This document shows, piece after piece, positions 15,364 through 24,703 of a DNA stretch of 60,449 nt (the first letter of the stretch is position 1; every line of letters starts with the position of its first letter). Origin of the DNA: a virus; IMG/VR virus record IMGVR_UViG_3300020221_000017, positions 1 through 60,449 of that record; one strand, given 5' to 3'. The notes beneath the pieces are model-generated. The model ran no database searches and was not told where the DNA came from. It worked only from the letters and a program-made list of their open reading frames with translations. The position numbers and the translations under genes were made by a program.

Positions 15364-15833
15364 TATCGCATCCCCTCATATGGAGTTGAGTAGCCGTCTT
15401 TTGACATATCTCTTGTTATGTCTATTGCATGTCTAAATTCTTGAACTTTATTCTTTAATAAAGAACACATCGCAACAGCTCTGGCGTGTATTTCTTTTGC
15501 TTTTTGAACATCGGGATCTAATGAAACGTATGCTTTTCGGGATTCTACGGTTGGTTTTTCATTTTTAGTTTTAAAATAATCTGGAGCTCTATCTAAATAA
15601 GCAATAGCTTCTGCTGTTTCAACTGCGGTTTTTGCTTTCATTTCGTATTCTATTGCCTTTGCCAACATTACAGATGATATATCATATCCAATTATAAAAT
15701 CACGAAGATAATTTGGAGCTAGCATTTTATTAAAACTAGACCCAATATCTGTTAATTTTCTAGTATAAGAAGCTATTTTTTGCAAATCGAGGGAGTCCAA
15801 GCCTCCCTCGATAGAAACGATGTCTATGGACAT
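15363..15833 (-). CDS. UvsY-like recombination mediator (probable)
   Basis: 156 residues, mainly helical. The central DRAPDYFKTKNEK...ESRKAYVSLDPDVQKAK stretch followed by a helical tail (MCSLLKNKVQEFRHAIDITR) resembles UvsY-family mediators, which load recombinase onto SSB-coated DNA. It lies exactly between the SSB and RecA genes and overlaps recA by one base, strong context for such a role. The assignment rests on this pattern and context, so it is moderate. Confidence 0.55.
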   Translation of the reverse strand: MSIDIVSIEGGLDSLDLQKIASYTRKLTDIGSSFNKMLAPNYLRDFIIGYDISSVMLAKAIEYEMKAKTAVETAEAIAYLDRAPDYFKTKNEKPTVESRKAYVSLDPDVQKAKEIHARAVAMCSLLKNKVQEFRHAIDITRDMSKDGYSTPYEGMR

Positions 15834-15840
15834 CTTATCC

Positions 15841-17025
15841 TCAACTGTTTAAAATTGCGTCTGCATAGTCAAATACATCATCTTGAGTAGATAATTTTGT
15901 ATTATTTTTTTGAGTAGTCTTTAAAGGCTTTAGATAAACATCCTCATCAGCAGATTCATCTTCTTCTTGAATCTTAACCATAGGTTTTTTGGATGATACG
16001 TTAGTATGTAAAGCCTGTCGTTGAGGATTTCCAGGTCCGTGAATCTGTACATGTTTTTGGGTTTGATTTTCAATCTTTCCAGAGTGATTTCCATCATCAT
16101 GTGCTTGCCCGCGAACGGACCGTACACTCGTATATAGAGAGCCCTTGTGTATCGGACTTTCGTCCTTTTGTTCTTTATCAACCACCACATTGGCCGTACT
16201 CCGAGTATTTTTATTTACAACATCAAAACCCTCTATTCTAAGAATTGGATATTCATTGATCAATGGCTCTACGTTTGCTAACAATACTTCTTTTAGTTCA
16301 TCATATGATATTTGACGATAGACTGTAGAAAGATCATATCCTAAGTCTTCATAATTATCAACAACATTATCCGATAATGGTTCTTGATCATCTGCCCAGG
16401 AAATCTTACCTGTATTAGGATCTCTATACTTTATTTGATTCTTGGTAACAGAGTATTCTGTATCTGTTTTTTCTCCTGTTCTAGTAATTTTAAACCAAAC
16501 ACCAGAATCGTCTGCATCTGAGTTGAGCGATGTCGGATCTTGGCCATAATCGGTTACATATTGCATCATTTGTTTTTTAATCGCATCGTGTGCTGTTTTC
16601 TTTAGCTCTAAAAGACCAACCTCTCCAGATTTGTTACATGCATTGTAAAGATATGTTGTTTTTGGTTTTATTTTCCAAAGAATTTCAGAAATAGGTTTAA
16701 GATACTCTCTAATTTCTTCTTTAGAATATTCACCAGAAGACACCATTCTGGCTTCTTCTTTTTTAAATAAATTTTCTAATTGATTAACATAATCATAAAC
16801 TGGACATTGTTTTTGATTAAAAGAAAAGGGAGAAGAAAATGGTCTTAATCTACCTGTTTGAGGATCGGTCAGCCACACAAGCACCCACCGACGATATGGA
16901 TACCCATCTGCTGAATTGCCAAATGGTGGAAGTATTCTATAAACATTATCTCCACTATTGACAGCGTGTCGTTTCCATTCTTTCTTCTCTTTAAGAGAAT
17001 TCATATTTAAACTAATCTTAGCCAT
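15841..17025 (-). CDS. Single-stranded DNA-binding protein, T4 gp32-like
   Basis: 394 residues; strong ribosome-binding site AGGAGG. The N-terminal part has the gp32 arrangement: a basic lead (KKEWKRHAVNSGDNVYRILPP), an OB-fold core with aromatic residues (YPYRRWVLVWL), a Cys in CPVYDYV and PKTTYLYNACN, and DDSGVWFKITRTGE. The C-terminal 110 residues are low-complexity and end acidic (EDESADEDVYL; DDVFDYADAILNS), as in SSBs that recruit partners through an acidic tail. It would coat single strands in replication and recombination, upstream of the UvsY-like and RecA genes. Confidence 0.8.
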   Translation of the reverse strand: MAKISLNMNSLKEKKEWKRHAVNSGDNVYRILPPFGNSADGYPYRRWVLVWLTDPQTGRLRPFSSPFSFNQKQCPVYDYVNQLENLFKKEEARMVSSGEYSKEEIREYLKPISEILWKIKPKTTYLYNACNKSGEVGLLELKKTAHDAIKKQMMQYVTDYGQDPTSLNSDADDSGVWFKITRTGEKTDTEYSVTKNQIKYRDPNTGKISWADDQEPLSDNVVDNYEDLGYDLSTVYRQISYDELKEVLLANVEPLINEYPILRIEGFDVVNKNTRSTANVVVDKEQKDESPIHKGSLYTSVRSVRGQAHDDGNHSGKIENQTQKHVQIHGPGNPQRQALHTNVSSKKPMVKIQEEDESADEDVYLKPLKTTQKNNTKLSTQDDVFDYADAILNS

Positions 17026-17064
17026 ATTTTCCTCCTGTGCCTATTTAAGCGATTGTTATATAAA

Positions 17065-17631
17065 TTATTTTTTAAGTTTAAAAAAATTTGAAAATGTATT
17101 TGATTTATCTTCTTTTTCTAATTCAGTTTCTTTTAATTCTACATTTTCAACAATAGTCTCCACGGCTTCTGCCCTTGCATCCCCTATATACGCATCTAAT
17201 TCTTTTTCAGATATTTCTGAAATACCTAATTTAAGAAAAACATCATAATTATTAAAATGGCCAACTGCATACACAACTCTTGTAGAAATAGGTCTTTTTC
17301 TTAATTGATGTTCTACATATTTATCTAAAATTTGTGGATATGTTGAAAGAAACATTTTTTGAATTACAACAGCAAGTTGTTCTTCTGTTTCACATCGAAC
17401 CCCGACATGTTCAGAAGGAACTATATTACGATATGCATTGAATGTATTATCGTATTTTTTAGCTATTTCTTCTGCTACATTTCTAATATAATTAATACCT
17501 AAAATATCAGTAGCAGGCTTAGGGGTTTTGCATTTTTTTACTTCATCTAGAAAATTTAGATTTGTAATAACTAATTCTTTATCAGAAACAAAATCTGGCT
17601 TTTTTTCAACTTTAATAAAAACACTATCCAT
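17065..17631 (-). CDS. Unknown protein between SSB and DNA polymerase III
   Basis: 188 residues from the ATG at 17631, chosen because GGAGG stands eight bases upstream; the frame is open further up to 17742 but without such a site. Mixed alpha/beta, with PATDILGINYIRNVAEEIAK and a His/Tyr-rich stretch (RVVYAVGHFNNYDVFL), and a Glu/Lys-rich C-terminal tail. No family recognised. Its position between SSB and replicase suggests a replication accessory role, only by inference. Confidence 0.65.
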   Translation of the reverse strand: MDSVFIKVEKKPDFVSDKELVITNLNFLDEVKKCKTPKPATDILGINYIRNVAEEIAKKYDNTFNAYRNIVPSEHVGVRCETEEQLAVVIQKMFLSTYPQILDKYVEHQLRKRPISTRVVYAVGHFNNYDVFLKLGISEISEKELDAYIGDARAEAVETIVENVELKETELEKEDKSNTFSNFFKLKK

Positions 17632-17738
17632 TAAACCATCCTCCAAATAATTAGAATATATCCTTGACAGGATCTTTGAATTTATCATATTAATCTTATA
17701 CAAAAGTTTAAAAAATGCATAGTAAAATTTTTTATTCT

Positions 17739-20700
17739 TCACATTTCTGCAACCTTTTCTATATCCATTATTTCAATTGATGGGTTTCCTTTCCAATCTG
17801 TTTTAAGTCTGCCTCTTATATATACAATTGAATTTATTTTATATTTTAATGGTTTATTCTTATCCCACCAAACGCAATCTATTGAAGAAAGGCCGTCAGA
17901 TATTTTTACAACAACATTTGACCACGGTCTTCCTGATTTTTTAGAAATACCAGATTTAGATTCAGATCCTTCATACAAACCAATAAAACCTATTTCTGAA
18001 ATATCTTGTTTTTGCAACAATCCCTTTGCAATTTTTACATTACCAAGAACAATAACATCACCCATTCTCATTGGAATTGCCTTGCTATTAGTTGAAGATA
18101 ATGCGGGCCAGTTTTTATATGCGATTGATTGAATTTCTGGAATTGATAAAATTGTTTTATTAAAACATTTATTTATTTCTCTTTCTTCTAAAAACACCTC
18201 TAGCATTGTTTTTGGATTTTCTATTACTTTTTTTGTTTTTCTTTTTTTAAAATAATATTCAACTATTTTTTTTCTTGCCAAAATATAATCTAAATCCTTA
18301 TCCATAAAACAATCAACAGCTCGAGCGGCAATTAATGCTAAAAAAACACCAGCATTTGCTTTTGAATGATCCACTCTTTCAATATAATCATCTATGTTTT
18401 TAAATGGTCCTTTTGCAGTTAATTCTTTAATGGCAGATGCTCCGACTCCCTTGACTACAGATAAGGGGGCTGCTATTTTATCTTCCATTATTATAAACCT
18501 ATCAGAAGGAACAGCGAGGGTTGGAGCTGTTATCATATTTCCTAAAACAGTTACATAGTGTCTAATTTTTTGCTCTCCTGAATTATTTAACTCACTGGAC
18601 CACCATTCTAATGGGTAGTAATGTTTTAAATACATACTAATATAGCCTAATTTGCCATAACAAAAACTATGAGATAGGTTAAAAGAATATGAGCTAAAAG
18701 CTAAAATTTGTTGATTTATTGTTTCAATTTGTTGATCTGTCCAGTTTTTAGGTTTTAATGCTGATCTAACATCTTCAAATGTTTTCATTATAACGTCGCG
18801 TTTTTTCTTTGCAATAGCAGAACGAATTTGATCAGATTTTTCTAAAGAATAACCTACAAATTCAACTAGAAAGCGCATAACATCTTCTTGATATACGAAA
18901 ACACCATTTGTTTTTTTTAAAATTAATTCTAAATCTGGATGAACATATTCTAACGATCTTCTTCCATTTCTAACATCAATATAATATTGAGTTGCAGTTG
19001 TGTCTAAAAAAGCAGCATCTAATGCACCAGGACGGCAAAGAGCGGTTAGATTGCTTAGGTCTTTTATAGATTCTGGTGCAAATTCTTTTACATATCCTTT
19101 AATAAGATCTGTGTTAAATTGAAACGATGAATCTGTTTTTCTATCATAGAAATCCTTAAACACTGTTCGATCTTCTGGTAATCTATATATTTCTTGCACG
19201 CCTTTGTCGTCTTCTTCAAGTAAATCTTTATTTGTTCTTTCTTTAATTAAATCCACACATTCTTTAATTGTATTAATAGTAGTTACTCGTAATATATCTG
19301 CTTTAACCAAACCTAATTTTTCTATCATAAGAGCATCAAATTGAGTAACAGTTACTTGACCTAGTTCATCGTCTTCCATTTGTAAAGTAGGGACTCTTTC
19401 ATGAGAAAGATCCAATGTCGAAATAACAAAGGCAGAAGCGTGTCGTCCTATTTCTTTTGGCAAGCCAATTAATCTACTTACTGTTTTTTCTGCTTCTGGA
19501 TATTGTTTAAAAAACGCCTGAAGTTGATTGTTTTGCTGCAAGTGGCCTGTGTGATATTCGCCCTCTGAATCGGTGTAGCCATATAAAAAATCAGACTCAT
19601 CTATCCCTTGCGGGGAGTCTGGTATGGATTTACATATATCTAAAATTTCAAAATCATTGCGATTTCTACCATATATGGCAAACATTGTTTCTTTTATTGC
19701 ATATTTTGTTTTAAATTTTTGAATAGTTCCTATTTGAGCAAAACCAAGTTTATATTTTTCTTTTAAATATTTCAAAATAGGCGCTCTTGCTCCAAAATCT
19801 GCATCTATATCAGGAAAACTTCCTGCCCTTATTCTTGCATGGCTTAAGAAACGTTCAAATGGAATATCTTCCTTTATCGGGTCTACATGAATTATTTTTA
19901 GATAATAAGAAATCAAACAACCACCAGCAGATCCTCTTCCTATGTTTTGAATTATCCCGTTGGACCTTGCATAGCTTCCAATGTCTTCATATAATAAGAA
20001 ATATGGTATAAAATTTAATTTTTCATTTTTCCATATTACATCTAATTCTTTTTTAAATCTGGCAATATAAACGGGATCGTCTATCCATCTATTATGTTCT
20101 TTTATTTTTGCCATTAATAAATAATAAAGTTGCTGATTGTAGTCATTTGTTTTTTTCTTTATAGAATCAGAAATGTCGATTTTGGGCAGATGGTATTCAT
20201 GTTTTATATTTATAGAACTAGAAAGTTCACCTATTTTTTCTGCATTTTGTATAGCTTTTTTCATAAAATCAACAGTAAAGTTATCGCCAATATGTCTATT
20301 TAAAATAGAAAAACATTCAGAATAGTTTTTTTGATGTCTAGATTCGTAGAAATAACGACCATCTTTAAACGAAGATCGCGACACAATGTCTTGCAGTATT
20401 TTGTCTTCTTTGTCTATAAAGTGAGCAGCAGTTGAAACTATATAATTTACATTATATTTGTTTACAAAATTAAATAAAACATTATTGATGAATTTTCCAT
20501 GGTTGCCATCTGGAATCAGATCTGTGTTTTTATTACTTCTAAAACCAATTTTAGGATCATATGTTTTATATATGTCAATTGGTAAAAATTCTATTATTAG
20601 TGATTTGCCAAAAATTTCATATAATTTCAATAAAGTACTCTCAACTTCATCAGTACTACTGCCATGTATAACGCTAGAAAGTGCTCCTTTTTCGCAAGCT

Positions 20701-21722
20701 GTCCCAATTAAAACTCCTTCTAAATATTTTTTAATTTGTTCAATTTTTACAACTGGAATATAATTATCGCCATCTATTGTTTTGTTATCCCACCCAAGCG
20801 ATGATAGTTTGATAAGATTTTTGTAACCCTTATCAGAAACTGCCCATGCATTTAGTCTAAAAAAGAAATCTGAATTTTCAAATTTAGCATTTATGCTGAT
20901 TGCAGGAACTATTGTCAATAATTGTACATCGTAATTAGAACTATCTTCTTTATTTATTTTTTCCACTATAGAAGTAGTATTTAATGATTTAAATAAAGAA
21001 ACTGCCCATCCGTGATCTGGAAAAGAAATGTATTTTACTTTATTTTTTAAAGCCCATCTTGCCCAGTCTTCTATTGAGATTATAGAATCTATATTACTAT
21101 ATTCAGAATGTAGATGAATATGTGCACAGTCTTCAAAAACATGATCAACTATGTCTATGTGTTCTTTATGTTCAATATTGTCTTGTAATAAATTTGAAAC
21201 TATAATATCTAAATCTATTGTTGCAGATATATCCGAAAGAGCATCATGGGCATTGATTTCTATTCCAAACATCTCACACGCTTTAGAAAGTTTAAGTGAT
21301 CCTATGTTGTTTTTTTCTTTGATTGCTTTTATTCTACGATACACATCGTGAGTATCCGGCGTAAACAGCTCGTGATACAAAGATGACATATTGTGTTTTG
21401 CAAAAAGAGCACTAATAAAACCCTTATCAAAACCAACATTATATCCCGCTATTGTAAATTTAATATTAAACGACTTAATATAAGATATAAACTTATCTAG
21501 CATCTTTCTCTGATCTTGAAAGGTCTTCATTCTTTCAATATCTATTCCATGAACAGAAATTGCTTCCTGTTCAATCACAGAAAAATCATTAGGTTTTGCA
21601 TATTCATTAAAATAAGGCTGCCTAGAGCCGTTTATTATTGGAATACATGCTAATTGAATTATATCGTGACGTCTGGAGTCGAGACCTGTTGTTTCTGTAT
21701 CTAGAAACAGAAGATTTCGCAT
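17739..21722 (-). CDS. dnaE: DNA polymerase III alpha subunit with fused 3'-5' exonuclease
   Basis: 1327 residues from the ATG at 21722 (MRNLLFLD), which has AAGGAAG just upstream; a start 12 codons earlier would overlap the previous gene. Order: DnaQ-like DEDDh exonuclease (LDTETTG at 7-13, GYNVGFD near 95, AHDALSD near 160), a PHP domain with HIHLHSEY near 201-208, the polymerase core with GRGSAGG at 595-601 and catalytic PDIDADF (Asp638/640/642) and LVKADILR, then helix-hairpin-helix-like and OB regions at the end (VVKISDGLSSIDCVWW). The exonuclease is placed before PHP, unlike PolC, where it is inserted in PHP. It is the likely replicase. No clamp or clamp loader gene is seen in the window. 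Confidence 0.9.
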   Translation of the reverse strand: MRNLLFLDTETTGLDSRRHDIIQLACIPIINGSRQPYFNEYAKPNDFSVIEQEAISVHGIDIERMKTFQDQRKMLDKFISYIKSFNIKFTIAGYNVGFDKGFISALFAKHNMSSLYHELFTPDTHDVYRRIKAIKEKNNIGSLKLSKACEMFGIEINAHDALSDISATIDLDIIVSNLLQDNIEHKEHIDIVDHVFEDCAHIHLHSEYSNIDSIISIEDWARWALKNKVKYISFPDHGWAVSLFKSLNTTSIVEKINKEDSSNYDVQLLTIVPAISINAKFENSDFFFRLNAWAVSDKGYKNLIKLSSLGWDNKTIDGDNYIPVVKIEQIKKYLEGVLIGTACEKGALSSVIHGSSTDEVESTLLKLYEIFGKSLIIEFLPIDIYKTYDPKIGFRSNKNTDLIPDGNHGKFINNVLFNFVNKYNVNYIVSTAAHFIDKEDKILQDIVSRSSFKDGRYFYESRHQKNYSECFSILNRHIGDNFTVDFMKKAIQNAEKIGELSSSINIKHEYHLPKIDISDSIKKKTNDYNQQLYYLLMAKIKEHNRWIDDPVYIARFKKELDVIWKNEKLNFIPYFLLYEDIGSYARSNGIIQNIGRGSAGGCLISYYLKIIHVDPIKEDIPFERFLSHARIRAGSFPDIDADFGARAPILKYLKEKYKLGFAQIGTIQKFKTKYAIKETMFAIYGRNRNDFEILDICKSIPDSPQGIDESDFLYGYTDSEGEYHTGHLQQNNQLQAFFKQYPEAEKTVSRLIGLPKEIGRHASAFVISTLDLSHERVPTLQMEDDELGQVTVTQFDALMIEKLGLVKADILRVTTINTIKECVDLIKERTNKDLLEEDDKGVQEIYRLPEDRTVFKDFYDRKTDSSFQFNTDLIKGYVKEFAPESIKDLSNLTALCRPGALDAAFLDTTATQYYIDVRNGRRSLEYVHPDLELILKKTNGVFVYQEDVMRFLVEFVGYSLEKSDQIRSAIAKKKRDVIMKTFEDVRSALKPKNWTDQQIETINQQILAFSSYSFNLSHSFCYGKLGYISMYLKHYYPLEWWSSELNNSGEQKIRHYVTVLGNMITAPTLAVPSDRFIIMEDKIAAPLSVVKGVGASAIKELTAKGPFKNIDDYIERVDHSKANAGVFLALIAARAVDCFMDKDLDYILARKKIVEYYFKKRKTKKVIENPKTMLEVFLEEREINKCFNKTILSIPEIQSIAYKNWPALSSTNSKAIPMRMGDVIVLGNVKIAKGLLQKQDISEIGFIGLYEGSESKSGISKKSGRPWSNVVVKISDGLSSIDCVWWDKNKPLKYKINSIVYIRGRLKTDWKGNPSIEIMDIEKVAEM

Positions 21723-21735
21723 AAATCTTCCTTTT

Positions 21736-23340
21736 TTATTTAATGCGCCATTTTCCATTAATTGAATTTATCAATTGTCTTGTACCTCCTGGCCATATCA
21801 AACAGGAAGAATGAAGCCAGGATGAAGCTCCACCTGAGTTATATTCTAGTTTTAAGTAAGAAGAAGTACCAACTTGCCACGCTCCTCTCAATATTTCTGG
21901 AGAATGGGAATGTCCAGTTACGGAATTTCCATATGCTATTTCCATGTTTGCAACATTTCCTCTAGATCCATTTGGCCCCTGGTGACCATGTGCTCCGCAT
22001 TGTATGCCTTCTATTTTATAATCTTCTTCTGTTTTTAGAAATTTAATTTTGGATAATTTTTTAGTATCGTTATCTATATTCATTTCAACGGCTGCCTTTA
22101 GGGGGTCTTCTCCATCTAGCATTTTTAATGCTAAAACTAGAGATATTCTATGATTCAAGGGATCTTTTACGTACTTGCCCTCAGACAGATATCTTGCTAA
22201 AAACAAATCGTGATTAGATTTGACAATCACGAGCTCATCACACATTTCTGAAAGATATAGTAAATCCTGTGAGAATTTTTTTAGTTCATTTTCTAATGAA
22301 AGTTGATCAAGTTTTGATCTTTTAGCTCTTAATATGTGGTTTTTTTCTTCATGGTGGTTTATAGATAATCCATCAAAAGCATCATGAAGAATTATTCTTT
22401 TGGGTTTCATTTCTTTTGAAACTTCTTCCCATGTTTGTTTAGCGGTTGGATCTGTGACACCAGAATGCCAATCTCCAAGCACAAAACCTTCTGGTCTTAC
22501 TATGGATCTTCCTGTTGGTCTATATATATAACCACGATCTATAAAATGACCTCTTGAATCTGCTTGTATTTGAGTAAAGTGATATGTTTCATCGTCTTCT
22601 ATCTCAAAAACAACAGCACCCATTACATGATCATGTTGTGCGATATACGCAGTGCGTTGTGACATGTATGATTCTGTATTGTAATCCGGAGAAGTTATGG
22701 CCCCTGTGGTCATCATAAAATGAGGTAGTTTAGAATTACTAACGGGAACGGGTTTAAGCCTTTGTTTAGGAGAAGCATATATGAAAGTTCCATTTCTCTG
22801 ACCTATTCGTCCAAGCCCGGTTGTGGGATCTATATGCTTTGCAGATAGTTTTATGGTACTAATAAAAACATTGGAATTTAATCTAGTATCTTCTATTATT
22901 ATAGTTTCATTTGCTAACTGAGCAGATATTGTTCCCCATTTTCCTCCATGAGAGGCTGCTGGGTCAGAGGCAACGATAACTAATAAATGAGCATCGTTCA
23001 TATTGCAGTATTGTTTTATTGACTTATAAAAGTCTTTATGAACTTCGCACCCTTGGACAGCCGTTGTTATTATAAATTTCTTTTTATTTTTAACTATATC
23101 TCTAAGATCTTGCAGAGCCTTTGGTGAATGAAGAGACTCTACTGTTACATCAAAAAAATATCCTGGATGTTTTTCTCTTGCTATTTTTTCTAAATTCGAC
23201 AGAGATCCAAAATGATGGGAAACCATATCTCTGGTTATTCCAACAGAATTTAAATCTTCATTTTGTACATGTCTTTTTAATTGTTTTGCTAATTTTGCAT
23301 AACATTTTATTATAGAAATTTTTTTATCTGCTTTTTTCAT
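21736..23340 (-). CDS. Calcineurin-like phosphoesterase, T5 A1-like (possible host-DNA degradation)
   Basis: 534 residues; TAAGGAAA before the ATG. The C-terminal half carries metallophosphoesterase motifs in order: VLGDWHSG, LHDAFDGLSINHHEE, VIVKSNHD, CGAHGHQGPNG and VTGHSHSPE. The N-terminal half has no motif I know, apart from strands such as KKFIITTAVQG and HLLVIVASDPAASHGGKWG. Length and layout resemble the A1 protein of phage T5, which is needed for host DNA breakdown. That link is from memory of the family and should be tested. It is the first gene after a terminator, so it has its own promoter, fitting an early gene. Confidence 0.6.
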   Translation of the reverse strand: MKKADKKISIIKCYAKLAKQLKRHVQNEDLNSVGITRDMVSHHFGSLSNLEKIAREKHPGYFFDVTVESLHSPKALQDLRDIVKNKKKFIITTAVQGCEVHKDFYKSIKQYCNMNDAHLLVIVASDPAASHGGKWGTISAQLANETIIIEDTRLNSNVFISTIKLSAKHIDPTTGLGRIGQRNGTFIYASPKQRLKPVPVSNSKLPHFMMTTGAITSPDYNTESYMSQRTAYIAQHDHVMGAVVFEIEDDETYHFTQIQADSRGHFIDRGYIYRPTGRSIVRPEGFVLGDWHSGVTDPTAKQTWEEVSKEMKPKRIILHDAFDGLSINHHEEKNHILRAKRSKLDQLSLENELKKFSQDLLYLSEMCDELVIVKSNHDLFLARYLSEGKYVKDPLNHRISLVLALKMLDGEDPLKAAVEMNIDNDTKKLSKIKFLKTEEDYKIEGIQCGAHGHQGPNGSRGNVANMEIAYGNSVTGHSHSPEILRGAWQVGTSSYLKLEYNSGGASSWLHSSCLIWPGGTRQLINSINGKWRIK

Positions 23341-23390
23341 TTATTTTTCCTTAATAACATACAATATTATATTTATTATATAATAAACAA
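23341..23390 (-). promoter_or_regulatory. Candidate promoter for the phosphoesterase-PolIII operon
   Basis: The 50 bases between the terminator and the ATG at 23340 are almost pure A+T and contain TATAAT-like hexamers on the minus strand (TTATATAATAAATATAAT). Since the upstream transcript is stopped at 23388-23421, transcription of the following genes must restart here. The exact -10 cannot be chosen. Confidence 0.35.
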
Positions 23391-23421
23391 AATTAAAAAC
23401 CCTGTATTTTACATACAGGGT
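23388..23421 (-). terminator. Rho-independent terminator
   Basis: On the minus strand: ACCCTGTAT (23421-23413), a five-base loop, ATACAGGGT (23407-23399), then TTTTTAATTTT. The stem is a perfect 9 base pairs with a GC-rich base, followed by a T-run, the textbook form. It ends the transcript of the secreted small protein gene upstream and insulates the phosphoesterase-polymerase operon. Confidence 0.88.
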
Positions 23422-23470
23422 CATTATACATCAAATAAATGTTTTTAAGTATTTAAAAGTAAAACAAAAA

Positions 23471-23707
23471 CTATTTAGATTTTCTATCTGAAAGTGATGA
23501 TTTTTTACTTTTTTCTGTTTTAACAGAACCTGTACTACAAATTTTCACTTTTACATCTTTCATTTCTTCATTCTTTTTTAATTTATATGAAGAATAATAG
23601 CAATGTAAATCTGTTGGTTTGGAATTGTTTGGTGTTTCTTTTACAGGTTTTGCAAAAACATTAGAAGACAATAATAATAAATATATTAAAAAAAATCTAT
23701 AAAACAT
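23471..23707 (-). CDS. Small secreted protein with Sec signal peptide
   Basis: 78 residues. It begins MFYRFFLIYLLLLSSNVFA with a likely signal-peptidase cut after Ala19 (VFA/KP). The mature part is about 59 residues, Lys- and Ser-rich, with two Cys (DLHCYYSSY, VKICSTG) that could form a disulphide. It would be exported to the periplasm or cell surface. It is the last gene before a strong terminator. No family recognised; a role in superinfection exclusion or host envelope change is possible but not shown. Confidence 0.65.
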   Translation of the reverse strand: MFYRFFLIYLLLLSSNVFAKPVKETPNNSKPTDLHCYYSSYKLKKNEEMKDVKVKICSTGSVKTEKSKKSSLSDRKSK

Positions 23708-23710
23708 AGA

Positions 23711-24025
23711 TTATCCTTTTAAACTAGAAGATGGATTTGCTTCATCATTCTGAATTTCACTAATTCTTTCTAACAAGAAATCTATCTTTGCCTTTTCATA
23801 ATCAATAGCAGCTTTGTATCCAGAGCCCAGATCTGCGACAATTTGCTTTGCGGCTTTTAGCTTTTCATCATTGTCTCGTTCTTCTTTTAATGCCTTAACT
23901 CGCATCTCTGCTTTTACAACAAGATCCGCGGCCTCGTCCTCGGTTACGTCTTTGTGATTATCACAAAAGGTTTTACTAAGAACCTGTTCTGCTTTACCTA
24001 AATTGATTTTCTTTTCCTTAGCCAT
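23711..24025 (-). CDS. Small charged helical protein, unknown
   Basis: 104 residues, AGGAGG-type ribosome-binding site upstream. Almost wholly helical and charged (AEQVLSKTFCDNHKDVTEDEAADLVVKA, split here into AEQVLSKTFC and DEAADLVVKA), with a coiled-coil-like middle (MRVKALKEERDNDEKLK). It lies three bases from the secreted protein gene. No family recognised; a small partner of the resolvase or recombination proteins upstream is only a guess. Confidence 0.6.
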   Translation of the reverse strand: MAKEKKINLGKAEQVLSKTFCDNHKDVTEDEAADLVVKAEMRVKALKEERDNDEKLKAAKQIVADLGSGYKAAIDYEKAKIDFLLERISEIQNDEANPSSSLKG

Positions 24026-24063
24026 TTCACAAATCCTCCTTTTAAGATCTATTTTTGTTATAC

Positions 24064-24702
24064 CTATTCAATATATGTGTATGTTCTTTTGCTATTTTTC
24101 TTAAACTCGATATCTTGTGGGACATCAACTAGACAATTAAAAACATTTGTTTTATATAATAAAAAAGCTCCATACATTGCTTGAGAAACAGCATCTGCTA
24201 TATCATATCTAAAAATTATTGGTTTATTTGTTCTTGAAGATATTGAATGATTTGGAAATCTAATTCCCCATCTCTTCCAAAGAGATTCTACAATCATTAG
24301 TTTTTTTGCAGGTTCTTTTCCCCATTTTTGTTTTTGCTCTTTAGTTGGAGTCGTTCTTCCTGCTATAAAAATTTTCCAATTAGATATGTTTAAAATTTCA
24401 TAATGAAGATTCTTTTTTCTACACCATATATGTATAGCTGCTCTATACGCTGGGTTTACATTTGCCCCTGAAGAAAATCTACTGCCAAAAAAATAATCCT
24501 CTACAACTATTTGATCTGGCTTGATTCTATTTGATATTTCTTCTATTTTATTTTGTAAATCGATGCACCAATCTCCCATATAGACGGAAGAGGTGTCTAT
24601 ATCGATAAAACCATATTCTACAATGTTACAAACATTTTGATCTACATGAGCAACAGCAAATCCAGTTGACTCTGCAGGATCAAAGCTTAATATTATTTTC
24701 AA
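24064..24702 (-). CDS. RuvC-like Holliday junction resolvase
   Basis: 212 residues from a TTG at 24702, chosen because AAGG lies six bases upstream; a GTG ten codons earlier would overlap the upstream gene by 29 bases and lacks a site. RNase H-fold acidic residues are placed as in RuvC: LSFDPAESTGFAV (Asp), QIVVEDYFFG (Glu), and YDIADAVSQAM near the C-terminus (two Asp). A Lys-rich insertion (TPTKEQKQKWGKEPAKK) precedes the last motif, also typical. It would cut four-way junctions made by recombination before packaging. Confidence 0.8.
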   Translation of the reverse strand: MKIILSFDPAESTGFAVAHVDQNVCNIVEYGFIDIDTSSVYMGDWCIDLQNKIEEISNRIKPDQIVVEDYFFGSRFSSGANVNPAYRAAIHIWCRKKNLHYEILNISNWKIFIAGRTTPTKEQKQKWGKEPAKKLMIVESLWKRWGIRFPNHSISSRTNKPIIFRYDIADAVSQAMYGAFLLYKTNVFNCLVDVPQDIEFKKNSKRTYTYIE

Positions 24703-24703
24703 A

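Noticed and set aside
17632-17742. N-terminal extension of the unknown gene between SSB and PolIII
   Set aside because: The longer frame has no good start site, whereas the ATG at 17631 has GGAGG at eight bases.
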